A stretch of DNA of 5,320 bases from Actinomycetes bacterium (GTDB lineage Bacteria; Actinomycetota; Actinomycetes; Actinomycetales; Beutenbergiaceae), in NCBI GenBank assembly GCA_021793935.1, contig JAJYRV010000159.1:1-5320 (forward strand), in the 5' to 3' direction. The notes beneath the pieces were generated by a model. The model was not told the DNA's origin, did no database searches, and worked only from the letters and a program-made list of their open reading frames with translations. Positions 1-5,320 of the stretch are shown here, piece by piece. A program made the position numbers and the translations under genes. The number at the start of each line of letters is the position of its first letter. Within the stretch, counting starts at the first letter, position 1.

Positions 1-30
1 TAATAACCGCGACGTTTAGAAGGGTGGGGG

Positions 31-88
31 GCCGGGGGTGTGGTCGGTGTCGTTTTTGTGGTTGAACCTGCGGCGGTTCACCCCCGGC
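31..88. repeat. Inverted repeat, 10-bp perfect arms, in the sdh leader
   Basis: The arms are GCCGGGGGTG at 31-40 and CACCCCCGGC at 79-88, exact reverse complements separated by 38 nt. The second arm shares bases 79-80 with the right arm of the smaller palindrome at 63-80, so in RNA the two hairpins could not both form fully. This could be a regulatory element or chance pairing in GC-rich DNA. Neither hairpin is followed by a T-run on either strand, so a simple intrinsic terminator is unlikely. Confidence 0.4.
63..80. promoter_or_regulatory. Operator-like palindrome TGAACC-N6-GGTTCA
   Basis: This is a perfect 6-bp dyad, TGAACC at 63-68 and GGTTCA at 75-80, with a 6-nt spacer, about 175 nt upstream of the sdhC start. 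The geometry suits a dimeric repressor or activator. I cannot match the sequence to a known regulator consensus: it is not the TGTGA-N6-TCACA site of CRP/GlxR-like proteins, nor the DtxR/IdeR iron box. It could equally be one arm of an alternative RNA fold with the repeat at 31-88. Confidence 0.3.
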
Positions 89-182
89 TCGTACGCAGGG
101 AAACCTTCTAGCCGCGCACGGTATGCGGGCAGGAATGCGAGGCGGGAGGCTGATTCCGTCACGAGCACTACCACAAGGGGTC

Positions 183-188
183 TAAAAT
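183..188 (+). promoter_or_regulatory. Candidate -10 box (TAAAAT) for sdhCDAB
   Basis: TAAAAT differs from the TATAAT consensus at one base and is the best -10 match in the leader. No good -35 hexamer lies 16-19 nt upstream (the sequence around 158-165 is GTCACGAG), so this would be a weak or activator-dependent promoter, as is common in actinomycetes. Transcription would start near 195 and give an untranslated leader of about 60 nt. If this is the only promoter, the leader ORF at 187 and the inverted repeats would lie outside the transcript. Confidence 0.3.
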
Positions 189-234
189 GGGAACGAATCT
201 GTACTTCTCCAGCAATGTGGGTTGGGGTTGTTAG
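187..234 (+). CDS. Possible 15-codon leader ORF, speculative
   Basis: ATG at 187 opens a frame that reads MGTNLYFSSNVGWGC and stops at TAG 232-234. A purine-rich AAGGGG lies at 175-180, 6 nt before the ATG, and could serve as a weak ribosome binding site. The stop lies 21 nt before the sdhC GTG. The peptide shows no run of one amino acid of the sort used in classic attenuation. An ORF this short is easily found by chance, and it is incompatible with the TAAAAT box at 183-188 being the sole promoter. Confidence 0.12.
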   Translation: MGTNLYFSSNVGWGC

Positions 235-241
235 TACTGCC

Positions 242-248
242 GAGGAGG
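242..248 (+). promoter_or_regulatory. Shine-Dalgarno of sdhC (GAGGAGG), decides the start
   Basis: GAGGAGG at 242-248 is a near-perfect complement of the 16S rRNA 3' end. It lies 7 nt before GTG 256, which is ideal spacing, but only 1 nt before the in-frame TTG at 250. The start of sdhC is therefore placed at GTG 256 and not at TTG 250. Confidence 0.85.
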
Positions 249-255
249 CTTGATC

Positions 256-666
256 GTGTCTGCACCGCCAGCAGCACCTGCGGCGCCGAAGAAGAAGCGC
301 GGCATCGGCACCCTATACCGCGGCCATGAAGGAATGTGGTCGTGGGTCGCGCACAGGGTGACCGGGATGCTCATTTTCCTTTTCCTGCTCGTTCACGTGC
401 TCGATACCGCGCTCGTGCGGGTCGACCCCGAGCTCTATAACAGCGTCATCGGGCACTACCAGACGCCGATCATGGGGCTCGGCGAAGCCGGCCTCGTCGC
501 CGCGATCGTCTACCACGCCTTCAACGGCGTGCGCGTGTTCTTCGTGGACTTCTCCACGTGGGGAGCGCGCCACCAGCGCTTGCTGTTCTGGATCGTCATC
601 GGCCTGTTCGTCGTCACGATGGCCGGGTTCCTCCCCCGCCACCTGATGAACGTGTTCGGGGGTTAA
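256..666 (+). CDS. sdhC: Succinate dehydrogenase cytochrome b556 subunit SdhC
   Basis: This is one of the two membrane-anchor subunits of complex II; with SdhD it binds heme b and the quinone site and fixes SdhA/SdhB to the cytoplasmic face of the membrane. The 136-residue protein starts at GTG 256. After a Pro/Ala-rich, basic head (KKKR at 12-15) comes the family motif HRVTG at 33-37, where R34 aligns with the quinone-site Arg31 of E. coli SdhC. Helices lie at about 36-53, 75-96 and 109-126. The second holds the signature H87-x3-G-V-R...D98; H87 aligns with the E. coli heme ligand His84. The position of E. coli Ser27 is Trp30 here, with Ser29 next to it. The sequence resembles mycobacterial SdhC of the Sdh2 type. 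It is the first gene of sdhCDAB, and its stop lies 2 nt before sdhD. Confidence 0.96.
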   Translation: MSAPPAAPAAPKKKRGIGTLYRGHEGMWSWVAHRVTGMLIFLFLLVHVLDTALVRVDPELYNSVIGHYQTPIMGLGEAGLVAAIVYHAFNGVRVFFVDFSTWGARHQRLLFWIVIGLFVVTMAGFLPRHLMNVFGG

Positions 667-668
667 TC

Positions 669-1118
669 ATGAACAACGTCAAAGTCGCACTTCCCAACGA
701 TCCATACACCCGGCGCACATCCACCCGCGGGAACTTCGAACTCTACGGGTGGATGTTCATGCGCATCTCCGGGGTCGTGCTCATCGTGCTCATCTTCGGG
801 CACCTGTTCATGAACCTCATGGTCGGCGAAGGGGTGAACGCCCTCAACTTCGGTTTCGTCGCCGGCAAGTGGGCGAGCCCGTTCTGGCAGATCTGGGACC
901 TGCTCATGCTGTGGCTCGCGATGCTGCACGGCACCAACGGGGTCCGCACCATCATCAACGACTACGCCGAACGCAACGGCACCCGGGCGGTGTTGAAGGT
1001 CCTCACCTACGGCGCGTGCGCGATCACGATCGTGCTCGGCACCCTGGTGATCTTCACCTTCGACCCCTGCCCCGCCGGCGCAGCCTCCGAACTGCTGCCC
1101 TCGTTCTGCCAAGCCTGA
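669..1118 (+). CDS. sdhD: Succinate dehydrogenase membrane anchor subunit SdhD
   Basis: This is the second membrane anchor of complex II, pairing with SdhC around heme b and helping to form the quinone-reduction site. The protein has 149 residues. A polar N-terminus of about 30 residues precedes three helices at about 33-52, 73-96 and 108-130. R32-I-S-G35 starts the first helix. The second ends in H87-GTN-G-V-R93 and then D98-Y99. The 11-residue spacing from H87 to D98-Y99 matches E. coli SdhD, where His71 ligates heme and Asp82/Tyr83 act at the quinone site; the roles here are inferred from that alignment. The C-terminus is short, with Cys134 and Cys147. ATG 669 lies 2 nt after the sdhC stop and 6 nt after GGGGG at 658-662, so translation is probably coupled. 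The frame stays open further upstream, but any earlier start would overlap sdhC heavily. Confidence 0.95.
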   Translation: MNNVKVALPNDPYTRRTSTRGNFELYGWMFMRISGVVLIVLIFGHLFMNLMVGEGVNALNFGFVAGKWASPFWQIWDLLMLWLAMLHGTNGVRTIINDYAERNGTRAVLKVLTYGACAITIVLGTLVIFTFDPCPAGAASELLPSFCQA

Positions 1119-1122
1119 CCCT

Positions 1123-1127
1123 AGGAG
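1123..1127 (+). promoter_or_regulatory. Ribosome binding site of sdhA (AGGAG)
   Basis: AGGAG lies 10 nt before ATG 1138, in the 19-nt gap after sdhD, the largest gap in the operon. It gives sdhA its own initiation signal and supports ATG 1138 over an internal start. Confidence 0.75.
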
Positions 1128-1137
1128 AAACGCAATA

Positions 1138-2928
1138 ATGCAGACACACCGCTACGACGTCGTCATCGTTGGCGCCGGTGGCGCCGGCATGCGCGCGGCC
1201 CTGGAATCCTCGAAACGGGCACGCACCGCCGTCATCACCAAGCTCTACCCCACCCGCTCCCACACGGGCGCGGCCCAAGGTGGGATGTGCGCCGCGCTGG
1301 CGAACGTAGAGGACGACAACTGGGAATGGCACACCTTCGACACCGTCAAGGGTGGGGACTACCTCGTTGACCAGGACGCCGCGGAAGTGATGGCCAAGGA
1401 GGCCATCGACGCCGTCCTCGACCTGGAGAAGATGGGCCTGCCGTTCAACCGCACCCCCGAGGGGCGGATCGACCAGCGCCGCTTCGGCGGGCACACCCGT
1501 AACCACGGGGAGGCCCCCGTGCGCCGCTCCTGCTACGCCGCGGACCGGACCGGGCACATGATCCTGCAGACGCTGTACCAGCAGTGCGTCAAGCACGACG
1601 TGGAGTTCTTCAACGAGTTCTACGTCCTCGACCTGCTGTTGCTCGACGACGAGGAGAAGGGCAACGGGAACAAGCGGGTCGCCGGGGTCGTCGCCTACGA
1701 GCTCGCCACCGGCGAGATCCACGTGATCCAGGCCAAGTCGGTGGTGTTCGCAACCGGCGGGGCGGGCAAGATCTTCAAGACCACCTCGAATGCCCACACC
1801 CTCACCGGGGACGGCATGGCGATCACCTTCCGCAAGGGCCTGCCGCTGGAGGACATGGAATTCTTCCAGTTCCACCCCACCGGCCTCGCCGGGCTCGGCA
1901 TCCTGTTGTCCGAGGCGGCCCGGGGTGAGGGCGGGATCCTGCGTAACGCCGATGGGGAGCGCTTCATGGAACGCTACGCCCCGACGATCAAGGACCTCGC
2001 GCCGCGGGATATCGTCGCCCGCTCGATGGCGAACGAGGTCCGCGAGGGCCGGGGGGCGGGGCCGAACAAGGACTACGTGCTCCTCGACCTCACTCACCTC
2101 GAGCCCGAACACATCGACGCGAAGCTCCCCGACATCACCGAGTTCGCCCGCACCTACCTCGGGGTGGAGCCCTACACCGAACCGATCCCGGTGTTCCCCA
2201 CCGCGCACTACATCATGGGCGGGGTGCCCACGAACGTCGAGGCTGAGGTGCTGCGCAACAACGAGGACATCGTGCCGGGGCTGTACGCGGCCGGTGAGGT
2301 CGCGTGCGTATCGGTGCACGGGTCGAACCGGCTGGGCACGAACTCCCTGCTCGACATCAACGTGTTCGGGCGCCGCGCCGGCATCGCCGCCGCGGAATAC
2401 GCCAGCAGGGCCGACTACGTCGAGCTTCCGGAGAACCCCGAAGCGCTCGTCACCGCCGAACTCAAGGCGATGCTCGCCCGTGATGTGGGCGAGCGAGTCG
2501 CCGACATCCGCCGGGACCTGCAGGAGACGATGGACGCGGACGTGCAGGTGTTCCGCACCGCTGAAACGCTGCAGAAGGCGCAGGCGGAGGTGCAGGAGCT
2601 GCAGCAGCGTTACAACCGGGTCTCGGTGCAGGATAAGGGCAAGCGGTTCAACACTGAACTCATGGAAGCCTTCGAGCTCGGTTTCATGCTCGACCTCGCC
2701 GAATCGGTCATCGCTGCGGCCCTGAACCGGGAGGAATCCCGCGGCGGGCACTACCGGGAGGACTTCCCCAACCGCGATGACGAGAACTGGATGAAGCACA
2801 CGATGGTGTACCGCGTCGAAGACGAGGGCGGGGAGACGGATGCGGCCGGGATTGCTCCCCACCACTTCGAGATTGACTACAAGCCGGTAGTGGTCACCCG
2901 CTACCAGCCGATGGAGCGTAACTACTGA
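1138..2928 (+). CDS. sdhA: Succinate dehydrogenase flavoprotein subunit SdhA
   Basis: This is the catalytic subunit of complex II, oxidising succinate to fumarate in the TCA cycle and passing electrons to SdhB on the cytoplasmic side of the membrane. The 596-residue length is close to the E. coli protein (588). The N-terminal Rossmann motif is VGAGGAG (11-17). H42 in [10 protein letters not shown] is the expected site of covalent FAD attachment (E. coli His45). Active-site residues are all present by alignment with E. coli: H246 (HPTG), S258-E259, R290 in RDIVARS (the proton-shuttle Arg286), H357 (HYIMGG) and R398 in VHGSNRLG. The C-terminal domain has the usual [19 protein letters not shown] block. 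The last base of its TGA stop is the first base of the sdhB ATG. A long antisense frame across the gene is a codon-bias shadow. I see no damage or missing key residue. Confidence 0.98.
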   Translation: MQTHRYDVVIVGAGGAGMRAALESSKRARTAVITKLYPTRSHTGAAQGGMCAALANVEDDNWEWHTFDTVKGGDYLVDQDAAEVMAKEAIDAVLDLEKMGLPFNRTPEGRIDQRRFGGHTRNHGEAPVRRSCYAADRTGHMILQTLYQQCVKHDVEFFNEFYVLDLLLLDDEEKGNGNKRVAGVVAYELATGEIHVIQAKSVVFATGGAGKIFKTTSNAHTLTGDGMAITFRKGLPLEDMEFFQFHPTGLAGLGILLSEAARGEGGILRNADGERFMERYAPTIKDLAPRDIVARSMANEVREGRGAGPNKDYVLLDLTHLEPEHIDAKLPDITEFARTYLGVEPYTEPIPVFPTAHYIMGGVPTNVEAEVLRNNEDIVPGLYAAGEVACVSVHGSNRLGTNSLLDINVFGRRAGIAAAEYASRADYVELPENPEALVTAELKAMLARDVGERVADIRRDLQETMDADVQVFRTAETLQKAQAEVQELQQRYNRVSVQDKGKRFNTELMEAFELGFMLDLAESVIAAALNREESRGGHYREDFPNRDDENWMKHTMVYRVEDEGGETDAAGIAPHHFEIDYKPVVVTRYQPMERNY

Positions 2929-3668
2929 TGACTGCGACAGCTGACGCCGTGACCCAGTTCACGGTCACTTTGAAGATCGAGCGGTTCAATCCCGACGCGG
3001 AGAACCCGCAGAGCTACTGGCAGGAGTTCCAGGTCCCGGCGGAGGGAACCGACCGGCTGCTGGACGCCCTGCACAAGATCAAGTGGGATGAGGACGGATC
3101 GCTCTCCTTCCGCCGCTCCTGCGCGCACGGGATCTGCGGATCCGATGCGATGCGGATCAACGGCCGGAATCGCCTCGCGTGCAAGACCCTGCTGAAGGAT
3201 CTCAACCCGGACAAGCCGATCACGGTGGAACCGCTCAAGGGCCTGCCGGTGGAGAAGGACCTCATCGTGGACATGGAGCCGTTCTTCGCCTCCTACCGCG
3301 AGATCATGCCCTTCCTCATCACCGACGGCACCGAGGAACCCACGCGCGAACGGGTCCAATCCCCCGAACAGCGCGCGATCTTCGACGATACGACCAAGTG
3401 CATCCTGTGCGCGGCCTGCACCGCCTCCTGCCCGGTGTTCTGGGCGGATGGGCAGTACTTCGGCCCCGCGGCGATCGTCAACGCCCACCGATTCATCTTC
3501 GATTCCCGTGATGAGGGCGGCGATCAGCGCCTGGAGATCCTCAACGATAAGGAAGGGGTGTGGCGCTGCCGCACGACCTTCAACTGCACCGAGGCCTGCC
3601 CTCGTGGCATCGAGGTCACCAAGGCGATCGCCGAGGTGAAGCGGGCGATGCTCACCCGCGCATTCTAA
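2928..3668 (+). CDS. sdhB: Succinate dehydrogenase iron-sulfur subunit SdhB
   Basis: This subunit carries electrons from FAD in SdhA through three Fe-S clusters to quinone. The protein has 246 residues. The N-terminal ferredoxin domain binds [2Fe-2S] through C65, C70, D73 and C85; Asp replaces the third Cys, as in E. coli SdhB (Asp63). The C-terminal domain has C158-x2-C161-x2-C164-x3-C168-P, then C214, C220 and C224-P. By alignment with E. coli, C158/C161/C164/C224 hold [4Fe-4S] and C168/C214/C220 hold [3Fe-4S]. At the quinone side W172 matches E. coli Trp163, but E. coli Trp164 is A173 and His207 is R215 (C214-R-T-T-F-N-C220). Translation is coupled to sdhA through TGATG; GGAG at 2913-2916 is a possible ribosome binding site. 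It is the last gene of the operon, and its TAA overlaps the stop codon of the opposing YihY gene. Confidence 0.98.
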   Translation: MTATADAVTQFTVTLKIERFNPDAENPQSYWQEFQVPAEGTDRLLDALHKIKWDEDGSLSFRRSCAHGICGSDAMRINGRNRLACKTLLKDLNPDKPITVEPLKGLPVEKDLIVDMEPFFASYREIMPFLITDGTEEPTRERVQSPEQRAIFDDTTKCILCAACTASCPVFWADGQYFGPAAIVNAHRFIFDSRDEGGDQRLEILNDKEGVWRCRTTFNCTEACPRGIEVTKAIAEVKRAMLTRAF

Positions 3669-4918
3669 TCACGCGGGCGCTGCGCCAACTTTGTTTTGAG
3701 CTTGCCCAGCGGGCTGTCCGGCGTCGCACGCACGAGCGGCGGTGGGCCCGCTGGGGCGGGCGCGTCGTCGGCCGCAGTCACCTCGCCGGGATAGGTGTGC
3801 CCATCGGGCTGGTTCTCGCGGGCGAGGTACTCCTTGATCCGCGTGATCCACCCGCCCGTGCGCGCCCGGCGCTGTTTGGCCTCGGCGGCCGCCTCGGTGG
3901 CCGAGTAGGCGTCGTTGGCTGCCGGTAGGGGCTGCACGAGCCCCGTGTACGCGCCGTACTCCCACTCGAGGGTCTCCGGGGCGGAGACGGACACGTAGTT
4001 CGGCGACTGGTCCTGGTGCTGGAGCATGTCCTTGGTGAGCTTCGGCGGGGCGGGGGGATCCGCCGTCCACGCCGCGGCCATGAGGGTGACCCGGGCGGCG
4101 ATGTTGAGCCACAGCAGGAGCGTGGCCACCGCCCCCGCGGAGGCGAGCAGCGGGTTGTCGGAAACATTCGCGACGACGCTCGCACCGAGGAAACGCAACG
4201 CCCCGGTCCCGACCGCGCCGAGCAACGCGCCGCGCCACAGTTGGGGCCACGGCACCCGGGCGCCGGCGAGCCCGCGGAAGAGCAACATGAGCACGCTCGC
4301 GTCGACGACGAGGCCGATGAGGATCGTCATCCCCTGCAGCACGAACCGCGTGTCGGGGATGATCCCCCAGTGCCCGATCGTCTCCTGGATCCAGTCGAAG
4401 GCCGCCCGGCCCCCGACGGAGAGCAGCGAGGTGAGGAGCACGGAGAGGGCGAGGCCGACGAACGCCCCGAGGTCCCGAAGTTTGCTGATCGCGAAGTTCT
4501 CCGCCGCGTTGTGCAACCCGAACATCGACCGCAGCGAGGTGCGCAGGGATTTCATTACCCGGGTCGCGGTGTTGAGGAGCACGAGCACGGCGATGACCCC
4601 GGTGATGCTCCAGCCCACGTCCGAGCCGAGGTTGTTCGGGTCGATCCCCTGCCCGTCCCCGGTGTCGATGACGCCGGGCAGGAGGTTGTCGATCTGGGTG
4701 AAGACGGCGTCGCGGAACTCCGGGTTACGGCGGAAGACCCCGACCATCGCCGTCAGCGCGATCGTCAGGGCGGCGGCGACGGAGAGCAGCCCGGTGAGGG
4801 CGATCCCGCCGGAGAGCTGCCCGCCCATGCCGGTGGAATAGCGTTTGAGGGCCCGGGCGACGCGTTGGCGCGCCCACCACTGACTCGCCGAGGTGACGAA
4901 TCCCTTGAGTTTATCCAC
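3665..4918 (-). CDS. YihY/BrkB-family inner membrane protein with long C-terminal tail
   Basis: This is an integral membrane protein of the YihY/virulence factor BrkB family, whose molecular function is not established; the old name RNase BN for this family is a misassignment. The protein has 417 residues. A basic amphipathic N-terminus (1-30) leads to six likely helices at about 38-60, 102-120, 148-168, 194-217, 228-250 and 258-283. The GGQLSGGIALTGLLS stretch at 32-46 and the LLLWLNIAARVTLMAAAW stretch at 267-284 are typical of the family. Residues 285-417 form a soluble, probably cytoplasmic tail rich in Ala, Pro and charged residues, making the protein much longer than E. coli YihY (about 290). 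The start is GTG 4918, with a weak purine-rich site (GAAGG, 4934-4930) before it; ATG at codon 31 would remove the conserved N-terminus. It lies 23 nt after the RNA-ligase-like gene and converges on sdhB. Confidence 0.88.
   Translation of the reverse strand: MDKLKGFVTSASQWWARQRVARALKRYSTGMGGQLSGGIALTGLLSVAAALTIALTAMVGVFRRNPEFRDAVFTQIDNLLPGVIDTGDGQGIDPNNLGSDVGWSITGVIAVLVLLNTATRVMKSLRTSLRSMFGLHNAAENFAISKLRDLGAFVGLALSVLLTSLLSVGGRAAFDWIQETIGHWGIIPDTRFVLQGMTILIGLVVDASVLMLLFRGLAGARVPWPQLWRGALLGAVGTGALRFLGASVVANVSDNPLLASAGAVATLLLWLNIAARVTLMAAAWTADPPAPPKLTKDMLQHQDQSPNYVSVSAPETLEWEYGAYTGLVQPLPAANDAYSATEAAAEAKQRRARTGGWITRIKEYLARENQPDGHTYPGEVTAADDAPAPAGPPPLVRATPDSPLGKLKTKLAQRPRD
3676..3697 (+). terminator. 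Weak candidate terminator of sdhCDAB inside the YihY gene
   Basis: Eight bases after the sdhB stop, GGCG (3676-3679) can pair with CGCC (3683-3686) around a CTG loop. The T-rich CTTTGTTTT at 3689-3697 follows. The stem has only 4 bp and the T-run is interrupted, so it is poor as an intrinsic terminator. It lies within the last codons of the opposing YihY gene. No better hairpin was seen nearby, so Rho-dependent ending or readthrough are alternatives. Confidence 0.2.
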
Positions 4919-4941
4919 AACGATTCTCGCCTTCTTCCGCT

Positions 4942-5320
4942 TTATCCCTGAAGGTGGAAGCTCTGGACTTTACGCCACATCTGCCCCTCGTGTTCAAACA
5001 AGTCGATCGCCGAAACGGTGAATTCGGCGCGGAAGCCCTTCATCTCTTCCTGCGCGCGATCCAACCGGGCGTCCTCCAGGTGGTGGGCGATCGTCACGTG
5101 CGGGTGATACGGGAACTGCAGTTCTTGGGCGAGCACGCCGTCGTTGATCCGCTCCTGCAGCGCGGTGCACTCATCCCAGCCCCGGCGCAGGGCGACGTAG
5201 ACCACCGGCGAGACCGGCCGGAAGGTTCCCGTGCCGGTGAGCGACATCGTGAACGGGGCGTAGCCCGCGGCGACCCGCTCCAGCGCGAGCTGCACGTCGG
5301 GCAGCAGTTCGCCGTCGACC
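4942..5320 (-). CDS. 2'-5' RNA ligase / 2H phosphoesterase family protein, 5' end off window
   Basis: The frame is open from the right edge to TAA at 4944-4942, giving the C-terminal 125 residues; the start lies beyond base 5320. The GTG at 5295-5293 is internal (Val in an unbroken frame), not the start. The stretch FPYHPHVTIAHH holds H-V-T-I (His codon at 5100-5098), which fits the second HxTx catalytic motif of the 2H phosphoesterase superfamily (LigT/ThpR and relatives). The first motif should lie in the missing N-terminal part. The visible order of a YVAL strand, a helix, the HxT strand and a C-terminal FEHEGQMWRKVQSFHL stretch suits these small soluble proteins of about 170-190 residues. 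Such enzymes act on 2',3'-cyclic phosphate or 2'-5' linked RNA ends; the true substrate here is unknown. It is probably the upstream partner of the YihY gene in one transcript. Confidence 0.8.
   Translation of the reverse strand, partial: VDGELLPDVQLALERVAAGYAPFTMSLTGTGTFRPVSPVVYVALRRGWDECTALQERINDGVLAQELQFPYHPHVTIAHHLEDARLDRAQEEMKGFRAEFTVSAIDLFEHEGQMWRKVQSFHLQG

Larger units (their letters stand above)
1..255 (+). promoter_or_regulatory. Non-coding leader region upstream of sdhCDAB
   Basis: I see no convincing gene here. The only longer open frame (GTG at 38 to TGA at 253) gives an arginine-rich peptide with no recognisable motif, and it runs through the sdhC ribosome binding site. The region is richer in A/T than the genes that follow, especially from about 150 on, as expected for a promoter and 5' untranslated region. 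It contains two nested inverted repeats at 31-88, a run of five T at 53-57, a TAAAAT box at 183-188 and the sdhC Shine-Dalgarno at 242-248. No minus-strand gene starts inside it, so the left-hand neighbour lies outside the window. Confidence 0.7.

Noticed and set aside
31..88. Terminator of a gene to the left of the window
   Set aside because: No T-run follows the hairpins on either strand; the T-run at 53-57 lies between the arms.
38..253. 71-codon + strand frame in the leader
   Set aside because: It starts at a weak GTG with no convincing ribosome binding site, is Arg/Ser-rich without motif, and ends across the sdhC Shine-Dalgarno and upstream TTG.
250..255. TTG at 250 as the sdhC start
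   Set aside because: It would lie 1 nt after GAGGAGG, too close for initiation; GTG 256 has 7-nt spacing.
558..668. Upstream extension of the sdhD frame to 558
   Set aside because: It would overlap the end of sdhC by over 100 nt and add a His/Pro/Arg-rich stretch foreign to SdhD; ATG 669 fits the family and has a purine-rich site before it.
1054..2865. 603-codon open frame on the minus strand, antisense to sdhA
   Set aside because: It is a mirror of the strong third-position G/C bias of sdhA. The translation is rich in Arg, Val, Gly and His with no recognisable domain, while sdhA on the + strand has every family motif.
4016..4951. Two long + strand frames (4016-4951 and 4026-4841) opposite the YihY gene
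   Set aside because: Both are codon-bias shadows, rich in Arg, Glu, Pro or Ser and without hydrophobic core or motif; the minus strand gives a clear six-helix membrane protein.
5293..5295. GTG at 5295 as the start of the RNA-ligase-like gene
   Set aside because: The frame continues without a stop to the window edge, and a start here would lose the first HxTx motif that the family needs.

Overview
The window is an ordinary stretch of core chromosome from a high-GC Gram-positive bacterium, most likely an actinomycete. The evidence is strong G/C use at third codon positions, GTG starts, and SdhC/SdhD/SdhA/SdhB sequences resembling the mycobacterial Sdh2 (SdhC-D-A-B) type. I cannot name a genus from sequence alone. 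A member of the Micrococcales is a reasonable guess, not a conclusion.

Layout. Bases 1-255 are a non-coding leader, visibly less GC-rich than the genes. It holds two nested inverted repeats, a TAAAAT candidate -10 box, a possible 15-codon leader ORF and the strong Shine-Dalgarno of sdhC. Bases 256-3668 are a complete, tightly packed sdhCDAB operon on the + strand, with intergenic gaps of 2 nt, 19 nt and a 1-nt overlap. It encodes all four subunits of succinate dehydrogenase (respiratory complex II). Bases 3665-4918, on the minus strand, encode a six-helix YihY/BrkB-family membrane protein with a long soluble C-terminal tail; its stop codon overlaps the sdhB stop codon tail to tail. Bases 4942-5320, also on the minus strand, hold the C-terminal 125 codons of a 2'-5' RNA ligase (2H phosphoesterase) family protein whose start lies beyond the right edge. 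It sits 23 nt upstream of the YihY gene and is probably co-transcribed with it.

How the genes work together. SdhC and SdhD form the heme-b and quinone-binding membrane anchor. SdhA carries covalent FAD and oxidises succinate to fumarate. SdhB passes the electrons through three Fe-S clusters to quinone. All principal cofactor ligands and catalytic residues are present, so the complex should be functional. The two minus-strand genes have no evident functional link to it.

I found no mobile element, CRISPR array, RNA gene or defence-like system, and nothing that looks like a previously undescribed system. The points most worth a second look are the leader structure, the tail-to-tail overlap of sdhB with the YihY gene, and the long tail of the YihY protein.
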